Shown: in pieces, positions 36,239 to 44,135 of the stretch | Numbering within the stretch: position 1 is the first letter of the stretch | Layout of the letters: each line of letters begins with the position of its first letter | The notes under the pieces: generated by a model | Databases searched by the model: none | What the model was told of the DNA's origin: nothing | What the model saw: only the letters and a program-made list of their open reading frames with translations | Made by a program: the position numbers and the translations under genes | Source of the DNA: Spirochaeta sp. UBA5339 | GTDB taxonomy: Bacteria > Spirochaetota > Spirochaetia > DSM-2461 | Assembly: GCA_002408085.1 (NCBI GenBank) | Contig: DHQL01000010.1 | Span: forward strand, 62,001-126,000 | Direction of reading: 5' to 3' | DNA length: 64,000 nucleotides

Positions 36239-37519
36239 TTACGGAAATATCAGATTGGGAAGTGTCGTTGACAGGGCTGGAAAAACCGTAACCAGAATCA
36301 GGGCTGCCAGCAAAGGAATAAAGTAGGGAAGGCTCTTCTTAATAACCCTCTCAACCGATTCATTTGATACCAGACTGACCATATAGAGGCTCATCCCCAC
36401 CGGAGGTGTCAAAAGCCCGATCATCAGATTCAGCACCACAACAATCCCGAGATGAATGGGATCGACTCCGGCAAACATCAGGGCGGGATAGATGATGGGA
36501 GTCACCACCAGAATGGCCGCGATGGTATCCATCATCATGCCGATAATCAGCAGCAGAACATTCACCATCATAAGCAGCACCAGAGGATTCTGACTGATTC
36601 CAAGGAGCAGATTTGCCGTCTTGGCAGGAATCTGTTCGATGGTAAGAATCCATGCAAAAACTGAGGCGCAGGCAACAACAATAAGAATCTGCCCGGTGGA
36701 CCGGATAGACTCTCTGGCCATTTCAATGATGGATTTGAATGTAAGCTCCCTGTAGATAACCAGCCCCAGAATCAGGGAGTAGGCAACAGTTACCGCTGCC
36801 ACCTCTGTGGGACTGAACCATCCTGACAGAAGTCCACCGGCAAGAACAACGGGAGCCAGCAGAGCGGGAATGGAATTAACAACAAGCTTTACCGCCTCTT
36901 TCCGTTCCATCCTCACATCATCGGTGGGATAGTTCTTTATATGGGCGATTACCGTCACCACCACCATAAGAAGGGCGGTAATCAGCAGTCCCGGCACAAC
37001 ACCGGCGATAAGGAGTTTGATCCCCGAAGCCTCTGCCACCGTAGCAAAGATAATCAGGGGAATACTGGGGGGAAAAATCGGACCGATGGTGGCGGATGCA
37101 GCGGTAATTGCCGCGGCGTCACCGGCATCATAGCCCTGATCCTTCATTGCCTTGATTTCGATTTTCCCGAGGCCGCCGATGTCAGCAAGGGCCGCGCCGG
37201 AAATTCCCGAGAAGATCAGACTGGCCAGAATATTAACATGAGCCAGTCCCCCCTTCCTGTGTCCCACGGCAATCCGGGCTGTCCTGAACAGCCGGTCTGT
37301 AATTCCCGATGTGTTCATAAGGCTGCCGGCAAATATAAAAACCGGAACCGCAACCAGTGGAAAGGAGTTCAGGGCGTTGGGAAGCCTGTGAGCCAGAACC
37401 GATAGGGGTAATCCGGAAAACAGAAGATAGATTACAGAAGCCAGTCCCATACTGAAGGCGATAGGCATACCGGCAACAGCCAGAAGAAGAAAGAGACCGA
37501 TCATTACTGAACCATTCAT
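36239..37519 (-). CDS. TRAP transporter large permease (DctM type)
   Basis: A 426-residue membrane protein with about 12 helices and the DctM family pattern (IFPPSIPLIIFA in the middle, MMDTIAAILVVTPI later). It is the sodium-coupled channel of a TRAP importer, which takes up acids such as sugar acids, dicarboxylates or sulfonates. A GGGGGA site precedes the ATG, 3 bases after the DctQ gene. Confidence 0.95.
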   Translation of the reverse strand: MNGSVMIGLFLLLAVAGMPIAFSMGLASVIYLLFSGLPLSVLAHRLPNALNSFPLVAVPVFIFAGSLMNTSGITDRLFRTARIAVGHRKGGLAHVNILASLIFSGISGAALADIGGLGKIEIKAMKDQGYDAGDAAAITAASATIGPIFPPSIPLIIFATVAEASGIKLLIAGVVPGLLITALLMVVVTVIAHIKNYPTDDVRMERKEAVKLVVNSIPALLAPVVLAGGLLSGWFSPTEVAAVTVAYSLILGLVIYRELTFKSIIEMARESIRSTGQILIVVACASVFAWILTIEQIPAKTANLLLGISQNPLVLLMMVNVLLLIIGMMMDTIAAILVVTPIIYPALMFAGVDPIHLGIVVVLNLMIGLLTPPVGMSLYMVSLVSNESVERVIKKSLPYFIPLLAALILVTVFPALSTTLPNLIFP

Positions 37520-37522
37520 TGT

Positions 37523-37975
37523 TCAATCCCCCTTCAGGATGCCGATAATCCTGCTGATTCCCGCCGCAATGGCGATAACCGCGCCAATCAGTCCCGCGGC
37601 AAAATAATATCTGTTTGGAATGCTCAGACAGGGAGAGAGAACATTCCCGCTGTTTTTCATTAATTGATAGTGGCTCACAATATAAACCACATGGAAGAAT
37701 ACAATCAGGGAGACAAGAACCAGAGAGTGGATCATTTTTCCCCGGACCGAAAGTTTCCGGTAAAAGAGATCAAATTTAACATGGGCTCCGTGATAAAAAA
37801 CTACCGGAGCGGATATCAGAACCATTGAGAGCAGAAGAAAGCGTGAGAGCTCTTCCACCCATACAAAGCCTGTTCCGAAAAAGTTCCTCATAATGACCTG
37901 AAGGATAATGATAGCCGACAGGGATAGCAGCACAGCAATGGCGATATACTCAACGCCCTGCATAATCCTTTTCAT
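37523..37975 (-). CDS. TRAP transporter small permease (DctQ type)
   Basis: A 150-residue protein with four hydrophobic helices and the DctQ marker FVWVEELSRFLLLSMVL. It works with the large permease at 36239. It is separated from the binding-protein gene by 79 bases holding a large hairpin. Confidence 0.92.
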   Translation of the reverse strand: MKRIMQGVEYIAIAVLLSLSAIIILQVIMRNFFGTGFVWVEELSRFLLLSMVLISAPVVFYHGAHVKFDLFYRKLSVRGKMIHSLVLVSLIVFFHVVYIVSHYQLMKNSGNVLSPCLSIPNRYYFAAGLIGAVIAIAAGISRIIGILKGD

Positions 37976-37988
37976 ATATTACCGTCCC

Positions 37989-38039
37989 GCATCTCCGGCC
38001 CATCTTCAGGTAACTTACCTGAAGGACGGAACCGGATGC
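37989..38039 (-). terminator. Large hairpin between TRAP binding protein and small permease genes
   Basis: CTTCAGGTAA (38004-38013) and TTACCTGAAG (38015-38024) form a perfect inverted repeat around one base, enclosed by an outer GCAT-tCCGG/CCGG-ATGC stem (37989-37998 with 38032-38039). There is no U run on either side. Probably an mRNA stabiliser that raises binding-protein yield. Confidence 0.6.
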
Positions 38040-38054
38040 ATTTCAATTTTCTAC

Positions 38055-39053
38055 TTAGTCGATTGTGTTGATGAGTTTGTAGATATCACCCCAATCATCG
38101 CTGAATCTCTCGTTTACAAGAGTCTGTACTCCCGAGCGGAACTGCTCTACCTTGAGTCCGTCGTCTACGGTAATAACAGTCATTCCTGCAGCTCTCAGGC
38201 GGTCCAGGTCGGCCTCTTCAGACTCAACGGTTTGCTGTGTAGCCCATACGGCTGTCTCGGCAGCGGCTTCAGAAACGGCCTTCTTCTCTTCATCCGACAG
38301 GCCCTGCCATACGGTTTCATTGATAAAGACCCCTTCAGCTCCCATTATGTGGGATGTAACCATCAGATGGCTCTGGATATCAAAGAGCTTGTTGGCATAG
38401 ATAACACCTACGGGATTCTCCTGTCCGTCAGCAACACCCGTTGCCAGAGCTGTGGGAACCTCGGACCAGTCGATGGGAGTGGCCAGAGCACCCATACCTT
38501 CAACGGCTGTAACATAGATGGGAAAGGGGATGGCCCGGATCTTCTTTCCTCTCAGATCGGAGGGAGTATAGACCGCATTATTTGTTGTAAGCTGTCTTGC
38601 GCCGAAGAAGAAGTTATAGATATTCCGAATATTTCTGGCTTCGATAGCTCCCTCGTTCAGTTCCTTCATAACAACTGAGTCAACATCTGTTACTCTCATC
38701 AGATGATCCACATCCTTGAAAAGGAAGGGAGTATCCAGAGCCGCATAGGGAGGATAGAGAGAGCCGATACCGCCCATGGTGTTGTGATGGAAGGCAACAG
38801 TTCCGTTACTCAGCATCTCTGCCTGCTCCTGAATGGTTCCGAGCTGTGACGAAGGATAAACCTCAACCTCAATGCTGCCTCCGGATTTCTCCTTTACCAG
38901 GTCTGCGAAGTAGACGGCCTGTCTTCCGGCAACACTCTCGGGTGCATTCATGTGGGCATAGCGAAGCCTCTTGACCTCACCGTCCTTCTGTCCATTGGCG
39001 AATACCGCAGTTGAAAGAAAAACCAACAATAGAAATAAACCAATTCTCCTCAT
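38055..39053 (-). CDS. TRAP transporter solute-binding protein (DctP type)
   Basis: A 332-residue DctP-family protein. The signal peptide ends FLSTAVFA and the mature start is NGQKDGEV, again Gly-Gln with no Cys. The core has the family arginine region (LRGKKIRAIPFPIYV) that binds a carboxylate in known members, so the ligand is probably a sugar acid or other anion. GGAG precedes the ATG. It lies between the transketolase genes and the TRAP permeases. Confidence 0.93.
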   Translation of the reverse strand: MRRIGLFLLLVFLSTAVFANGQKDGEVKRLRYAHMNAPESVAGRQAVYFADLVKEKSGGSIEVEVYPSSQLGTIQEQAEMLSNGTVAFHHNTMGGIGSLYPPYAALDTPFLFKDVDHLMRVTDVDSVVMKELNEGAIEARNIRNIYNFFFGARQLTTNNAVYTPSDLRGKKIRAIPFPIYVTAVEGMGALATPIDWSEVPTALATGVADGQENPVGVIYANKLFDIQSHLMVTSHIMGAEGVFINETVWQGLSDEEKKAVSEAAAETAVWATQQTVESEEADLDRLRAAGMTVITVDDGLKVEQFRSGVQTLVNERFSDDWGDIYKLINTID

Positions 39054-39091
39054 TTAGATCTCCTTTTATTTTTCAACTTTCTCCCGGGTGA

Positions 39092-40030
39092 TTAGTCCTG
39101 AAGAAGTTTAATTGCCTTTTCCACAATATCCTTTTCCGTCAAACCGTACTTCTGATAGAGTTCCTCCGGCGAACCGGACTCGGAAAAGCGATCATTCAAA
39201 CCCATACGCACGACCTTCTTCGGGCAGTTGTCACAGACAAACTCCGTAACGGCACTTCCCAGTCCGCCTATAACGTTATGGTCCTCCACAACAATAACAG
39301 CGCCGGCACCATGAAGATGACCGAGCATTTCCTTTTCGTTCAGGGGCTTGATTGTAGCCACCTCCACCGCCTTAACACCAATCCCCTTCTCTGTCAGAAC
39401 TTCACAGGCTGATTTGACCTGAGAAAGCACAAAGCCATGGGCAAAGATGACGATATCCGATCCGGAATCGAAGAAAGATCTGGTTTTTCCGGGTATAAAA
39501 TCTGTATCTTCAGACCAGAAGTCGGGATCCCTGCCGCTTCCGGTTCTCAGATAGACTGGGCCGGGAATATCAAACATCGCTCTGGCCGCCTTTCTGACCT
39601 GTCCCGCGTCGGAAGGAGAGATAACTGTAATACCGGGAATGGTTCTGACAATTCCTATATCTTCCAGTCCCTGGTGGGTTACCCCCTCCCTTTCACCCGA
39701 GGCCATTCCGCCGTTGGCACCCACAACCTTTACATCCAGCCCCGGATAGGCAACGGCATTCCGGAACTGTTCACAGGCTCTGAGAGTGGCAAAGACCGCA
39801 TAGGAGACATAGACCGGCTTGAGACCGCAGGAAGCCAGTCCTGCGGATGCCGCCATGGCCGCCTGCTCCGAGATACCCATCTCAACATAGTTTTCAGGGT
39901 ACTCCTCAATAATATCCTGAGCCTTGATTACAAGAGCTGAATCGGAGGAGACAAGCACAACAGACTTGTCCACTTCCAGGGCATCAAGGATACCTTCGCT
40001 TACAGCTCTTCTTGTGCTGCTGATACTCAT
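39092..40030 (-). CDS. Transketolase, C-terminal subunit, set 2
   Basis: A 312-residue pyrimidine-binding half of a split transketolase. EMGISEQAAMAASAGLA holds the catalytic Glu, and DHNVIGGLGSAV is the C-terminal domain signature. GAGGGGG precedes the ATG, which overlaps the N-terminal subunit gene by 4 bases. It is clearly diverged from set 1 (EQAAMA against EQNLVG), which suggests a different substrate. Confidence 0.92.
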   Translation of the reverse strand: MSISSTRRAVSEGILDALEVDKSVVLVSSDSALVIKAQDIIEEYPENYVEMGISEQAAMAASAGLASCGLKPVYVSYAVFATLRACEQFRNAVAYPGLDVKVVGANGGMASGEREGVTHQGLEDIGIVRTIPGITVISPSDAGQVRKAARAMFDIPGPVYLRTGSGRDPDFWSEDTDFIPGKTRSFFDSGSDIVIFAHGFVLSQVKSACEVLTEKGIGVKAVEVATIKPLNEKEMLGHLHGAGAVIVVEDHNVIGGLGSAVTEFVCDNCPKKVVRMGLNDRFSESGSPEELYQKYGLTEKDIVEKAIKLLQD

Positions 40031-40842
40031 ACGGTCACCCCCTCAAGCTGCTTCATTCCCGCCTCGAACTCTTCTGCCGTGGGTACCCTTTTATGCCAGG
40101 AGTTCTCATCCTCCATAAAATCGATCCCCTTACCCTTTACGGTGTGACAGATAACCGCGGTTGGTTTTCCAGAGGACTCAGCGTCCTTTAAGGCTCTCAG
40201 AAGATCAGAAAAATCATGGCCGTCACACTCCAGACAGCTGATCTGAAAGGCTTCAAGCTTCTCTCTGATGGGCATGGAACCGCCCACATCGCTTATCAGT
40301 CCGCCGCTCTGGCGTCTGTTGTGATCAATCAGAATACAGAGATTGTCGAGACTGTGCCGGGAAGCGGCCGTAAGAGCCTCCCATATGATTCCTTCCTGCA
40401 GCTCTCCATCCCCGGTCAGGGCGTAGACCCGGCTGCTTTTCTTGAGAATCTTCAACCCCTTGGCCATCCCTACAGCCATAGCCAGACCGTTTCCCAGAGG
40501 ACCGGTTGTGGCTTCCACACCCGGAGTCTTGTACATATCCGGATGTCCCTGAAGCCGTGAGTTCAGATACCTGAGAGTGAATTTTTCCGTTTCAGGAATA
40601 ACTCCCGTTCTAATCAGAGCGGCATAGAGCGCCGGACAGGCATGCCCCTTGGAAAGAACAAAGCGGTCCCTGTCTTCCCAATCGGGATTGTCCGGATCAA
40701 GATTCAAAACGCCGCCAAAATAGAGGGCCGTGAGAATCTCCATGGATGAGAAAGAGGGTCCCAGATGACCGTCTTTGATATCCATAACCATCTCAAGAAC
40801 ATCCCGGCGCAGAAGCCGGGCCATTTCTTTCAGTTCTGTCAT
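40027..40842 (-). CDS. Transketolase, N-terminal subunit, set 2
   Basis: A 271-residue TPP/Mg-binding half. ALTGDGELQEGIIWEA is the TPP motif, with Ile-Ile where most transketolases have Asn; metal binding at that place may rely on another residue. DGHLGPSFSSMEIL and LSKGHACPALYAALIRTG provide conserved His. It overlaps the C-terminal subunit gene and the racemase-like gene by 4 bases each, so the three are coupled. Confidence 0.92.
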   Translation of the reverse strand: MTELKEMARLLRRDVLEMVMDIKDGHLGPSFSSMEILTALYFGGVLNLDPDNPDWEDRDRFVLSKGHACPALYAALIRTGVIPETEKFTLRYLNSRLQGHPDMYKTPGVEATTGPLGNGLAMAVGMAKGLKILKKSSRVYALTGDGELQEGIIWEALTAASRHSLDNLCILIDHNRRQSGGLISDVGGSMPIREKLEAFQISCLECDGHDFSDLLRALKDAESSGKPTAVICHTVKGKGIDFMEDENSWHKRVPTAEEFEAGMKQLEGVTV

Positions 40843-41513
40843 GATTTGACTCCTGTATAGAGATAGGACTTGAGAGCCTCCAGGCCGGTATTTATACTGC
40901 CCAACACAGGAAGCCCTGTCTTCTCCCTCAAAGCCCCTTCCATTCTCGCCATAGACCCCTGGGCCAGAACAATCATGTCGCAGGATTTTGAAACTTCCAC
41001 AGCGGCGTCCATCAGTATCCGGTCATGGGTCTCCCCGTCTCCGTCGGTTAAAGCCTCAAAGGCTCCCTTTGCCAGTCCGTTGACAATAGAGATCTCCTTA
41101 CTCTTCTCTTCAGCCACAACCTTTATCAGATCCATGGTGGGTTCCAGGGTTGTGGGCAGAGTGGCCAGCACAGCTATACGGCTGCACTGGTCCACTGCTG
41201 TTTCAATCATGGGGCGGTCAATTCTGAGCACCGGAATATCAAAGAAGGGCTGAATGTAGTCAACGGAGATTCCTACCGAAGAGCAGGTCTCCCAGATCAG
41301 GTCAACACCCATCTCGGAACCGATTCTGCAGTAGGAGTGTATCCTTTCAAGAACAGCACTGGTCATTTCTCCTGCGGCAATAACATCTGCGATAAGGCTG
41401 TCATCAAGAATATTGATAAACCGGACATCCGGAAGCATCTCTTTGGCAGCCCGCTTCACCGGGTCTACAAGGGCAGCGCCTGTAAAGAGTGCCATAACTG
41501 TTTTTTGCTTCAT
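40839..41513 (-). CDS. Aspartate/glutamate racemase-superfamily protein with one catalytic Cys
   Basis: A 224-residue Asp/Glu/hydantoin racemase-fold protein. The first catalytic Cys is present (Cys77, WETCSSVG). The second expected Cys is replaced: the aligned segment reads VLAQGSMAR (Gln185-Gly186-Ser187). One-Cys members of this superfamily include decarboxylases and isomerases, so racemisation of an amino acid is unlikely. It is the first gene of the TRAP operon, just after the promoter and operator. AGGA precedes the ATG. Confidence 0.78.
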   Translation of the reverse strand: MKQKTVMALFTGAALVDPVKRAAKEMLPDVRFINILDDSLIADVIAAGEMTSAVLERIHSYCRIGSEMGVDLIWETCSSVGISVDYIQPFFDIPVLRIDRPMIETAVDQCSRIAVLATLPTTLEPTMDLIKVVAEEKSKEISIVNGLAKGAFEALTDGDGETHDRILMDAAVEVSKSCDMIVLAQGSMARMEGALREKTGLPVLGSINTGLEALKSYLYTGVKS

Positions 41514-41540
41514 AATAAAATCCTGATACGATGGAATAAA

Positions 41541-41615
41541 TCATACGACAACTTTCATACGTCATCATACGTATGATGTTTAATCAGATTAAGCCCTGAT
41601 ATAAACTGCTGTCAA
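41541..41615 (-). promoter_or_regulatory. Promoter and GntR-type operator of the TRAP operon
   Basis: Minus-strand TTGACA (41615-41610), 17 bases, TTAATC (41592-41587). Just downstream is the perfect 16-bp palindrome CATCATACGTATGATG (41563-41578), then two more TCATACG copies (41555-41561 and 41541-41547). The placement over the transcription start fits repression, most likely by the GntR protein at 34023. Confidence 0.65.
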
Positions 41616-41678
41616 GTTTTTTCTGTCGCGGTCAAATAAGTCTTTCGTATATTCGAGTTTAGCCTCTTTTTTGAAAGT

Positions 41679-41698
41679 CTTTCGTAAGAGAACGAAAG
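41679..41698. promoter_or_regulatory. CTTTCGT-N6-ACGAAAG operator upstream of the deoR-type gene
   Basis: A perfect inverted repeat: CTTTCGT (41679-41685) and ACGAAAG (41692-41698). A further TCTTTCGTAT half-site is at 41641-41650. It lies 7 bases before the -35 of the DeoR-type gene, in keeping with autoregulation, and resembles the TTTCGTTT/AAACGAAA site at 16034. Confidence 0.55.
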
Positions 41699-41705
41699 TA
41701 ATTAG

Positions 41706-41734
41706 TTGATAGATCGGGCATTTTTACCTATAAT
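41706..41734 (+). promoter_or_regulatory. Promoter of the deoR-type gene
   Basis: TTGATA (41706-41711), 17-base spacer and a perfect TATAAT (41729-41734), about 57 bases before the start codon. Confidence 0.7.
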
Positions 41735-41790
41735 CTGACAAAACCAGATCCTGATTATATATTGGGACACAAAAATAGGAGCACAAGAAC

Positions 41791-42552
41791 ATGCTTGCAG
41801 AACAGAGACGCGAAAAAATCCTCGAGCTGATCCGGGAGAACGGAAATGTGAGGGTAAACTATCTGAGCAAGCTCTTCAGCGTCTCCGAACCCACCATCCG
41901 CCAGGACCTGGACAAGATTGAAGCCACCGGCGAGATCGCCCGGGATCACGGCGGAGCCTACCTGAAGAATATGCAGCTATCCGTATCCAGCCTCTCTCTG
42001 GAACACAGAGAGAACATGGACCTGAAACGGAAGATCGGCCAGAAAGCAGCGGAGTATGTTCGTCCGGGAAGCTCCATTATTATGGATTCGGGAACTACCG
42101 TCACCGAACTGGCCAGTGCCATCAAGGGTAAGAAGGACCTCAGGATCATCACCAACAGCCTGAATATTGCCCTTATCCTGGGAGCCGAACCGAATATGGA
42201 AGTCCATATGACCGGTGGAGAGTTCAAGGCCCCTACCCTCAGCCTCACCGGCGACAGGGCGGCGTCCTTCTTTCAGAACACTCACGCCCAGCAGCTCTTT
42301 CTTGCAACTGCCGGCGTCTCTGTAGGAGGCGGCCTCACCTACCCCGGATTCAGCGATATTCCCGTAAAGAAAGCCATGATTGAATCTGCTGAAGAGGTCT
42401 TCCTGCTGGCCGATTCCACCAAGATCAATAAAACTGCTTTTGCAGCCCTCCAGGCCCTGGACCAGGTTGACTATCTGATTACAGACGATGGAATTACAGA
42501 GCAGCAGGCTGCCGAATTCCAGCGATTCGGAATAAAAGTAATCACTGCCTGA
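41791..42552 (+). CDS. DeoR/GlpR-family transcriptional regulator
   Basis: A 253-residue repressor. The N-terminal HTH (about 3-57) reads EQRREKILELI and SVSEPTIRQDLDKIE, then the HGGAYL turn. The DeoRC sensor domain (75-235) has the phosphosugar-binding pattern IIMDSGTTV and ITNSLNIALIL. AGGAG precedes the ATG. Sensors of this type usually bind a phosphorylated sugar intermediate; targets may include the split transketolase-kinase unit, judged from operator likeness. Confidence 0.92.
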   Translation: MLAEQRREKILELIRENGNVRVNYLSKLFSVSEPTIRQDLDKIEATGEIARDHGGAYLKNMQLSVSSLSLEHRENMDLKRKIGQKAAEYVRPGSSIIMDSGTTVTELASAIKGKKDLRIITNSLNIALILGAEPNMEVHMTGGEFKAPTLSLTGDRAASFFQNTHAQQLFLATAGVSVGGGLTYPGFSDIPVKKAMIESAEEVFLLADSTKINKTAFAALQALDQVDYLITDDGITEQQAAEFQRFGIKVITA

Positions 42553-42559
42553 TCAAAAG

Positions 42560-42576
42560 TCCCCTGCAAAAGGGGA
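42560..42576 (+). terminator. Short hairpin after the deoR-type gene
   Basis: TCCCCT (42560-42565) and AGGGGA (42571-42576) around GCAAA, 8 bases after the stop codon. A weak terminator at best, as no T run follows directly. Confidence 0.4.
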
Positions 42577-42652
42577 AATACGACCCATTTTATAAAAATC
42601 TCCCTGTTGAATTCTGAAAAATGATTTAAACTTGTATTTTGGATATCCTGTT

Positions 42653-44089
42653 ATGAATGAGAAAGATAAATTCACTGCTCTTCTTAACAACACCGAAGTC
42701 CTCAAGGCCCTTTCCGATGCAGGAGTTTTCATCAGGGATCTAAAATCAGGCACAGCACTTGTCAGCGGTACCTGGAAGGTGATCTATGATGATTTTATTA
42801 CAAAGATAAAAACCGGCGATTTTGCAAAACTCATCCATCCCGATGACATTGAAGAGATGTCAATAAAAATGGAAGAAATTGTACAGGGGAAGGAAAGAGA
42901 GAACATTGCCTCTTTCAGGGTTCTGCAAAAAGACGGCATCTACAAGTGGATCAGGTTCAATGGTAAAGGAGCCTCCTACGACAGCAAGGGGAAGCCCGCA
43001 TATATTATTGGCTGTGAAGTCGATATCTCGGAACTGAAAAATGCTGAATGCCGTCTTATCAAGAGCATTCAGAGAGAACAGAACCACAACGACGAGCTTG
43101 AGCTTCTCAGACAGATAGCAGCATCCATCAGCGCCTCCCTGGATATCGATGAAACGGTCCAGAGGATTCTTGATGAAGTCAGGAAGATCATCCCCTATCA
43201 AACAGCCTCTCTGCAGCTTAAAAAAGGTGAATATCTTGAAGTCATCGGCACTACCGGATTCAAGGACAATGAATCCCTGAAGAATATGAGGTTTTCCATC
43301 AATTCGGCTGGCAGTCTGAATGCCAGGGCAGTCAATGACAGAGCGCCTGTATTATCGGGAGATGTGGAAAAGGATTTCCCTGACTTTATGCAGCCTGCGG
43401 AGTATATGACCATCCGCTCCTGGATGGGAATTCCTCTGGTGGTCAGGGGAGAAGTTCTGGGCCTGATGGCACTGGACCACTCTGAAAAGGACTTCTTCGG
43501 TCACCATGAAGAGCAGCTTGCCCGTCTCGTGGGCGACCATATAGCCATTGCACTGGAAAACGCCCTATTCCATGAGAAGGCCTACAGAATGGGCATCGAA
43601 GACTCCCTTACAGGAGTGGGAAACCGCCATCGCCTTCAGCTTGAGGGACGGCTCCTTTTCGAAACCGCCATCCGTTCAGAATCTCCCATTGGCGCTGCCA
43701 TTCTGGATATAGACCATTTCAAAGAGGTGAATGATAACTTCGGTCATGATGTGGGAGATATCATTCTTAAGAGAATTGCCGGACTATGCCAGAGTGAACT
43801 GAGAGTCACAGACCTTCTGGTCCGTTTCGGTGGAGAGGAGTTTCTGATAATCTTCCCGAGAACCGGCCTGGATGAAGCCTATACGGTCTGTGAACGGATC
43901 AGAAACTGCATTGCCGAACAGGAACACAGCGAACTGGACAGAAAGGTCACCGTAAGCATCGGGCTGTTCTCGGCTGTCCCCAGGAACTCTGGAGCCATGG
44001 CCAATTTTATAGGGCTTGCGGACAAGGCTCTCTACAGATCCAAAACTGAAGGACGAAACAGAACCACTGCTTCCAAAGAAGATCTTTGA
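42653..44089 (+). CDS. PAS-GAF-GGDEF diguanylate cyclase
   Basis: A 478-residue cytosolic signalling enzyme that makes cyclic di-GMP. A PAS domain with PAC motif (about 15-125) is followed by a GAF domain (about 150-300; typical IPLVVRGEVLGLMALDH) and a GGDEF domain (about 315-475). The active site is GGEEF, and RVTD five residues before it is an intact product-inhibition I-site. I start at the ATG at 42653; an upstream TTG would add seven residues. Ligands of PAS and GAF are unknown. No membrane helix. Confidence 0.9.
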   Translation: MNEKDKFTALLNNTEVLKALSDAGVFIRDLKSGTALVSGTWKVIYDDFITKIKTGDFAKLIHPDDIEEMSIKMEEIVQGKERENIASFRVLQKDGIYKWIRFNGKGASYDSKGKPAYIIGCEVDISELKNAECRLIKSIQREQNHNDELELLRQIAASISASLDIDETVQRILDEVRKIIPYQTASLQLKKGEYLEVIGTTGFKDNESLKNMRFSINSAGSLNARAVNDRAPVLSGDVEKDFPDFMQPAEYMTIRSWMGIPLVVRGEVLGLMALDHSEKDFFGHHEEQLARLVGDHIAIALENALFHEKAYRMGIEDSLTGVGNRHRLQLEGRLLFETAIRSESPIGAAILDIDHFKEVNDNFGHDVGDIILKRIAGLCQSELRVTDLLVRFGGEEFLIIFPRTGLDEAYTVCERIRNCIAEQEHSELDRKVTVSIGLFSAVPRNSGAMANFIGLADKALYRSKTEGRNRTTASKEDL

Positions 44090-44120
44090 GATTTCATTTT
44101 CAGCATATTAAAATGAAATC
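44090..44120. terminator. AT-rich hairpin between diguanylate cyclase and DUF2971 genes
   Basis: GATTTCATTTT (44090-44100) and AAAATGAAATC (44110-44120) form a perfect 11-bp stem with a 9-base loop. It starts right after the GGDEF stop codon and ends 16 bases before the next ATG. Confidence 0.6.
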
Positions 44121-44135
44121 AATGGAGGATCTTTC

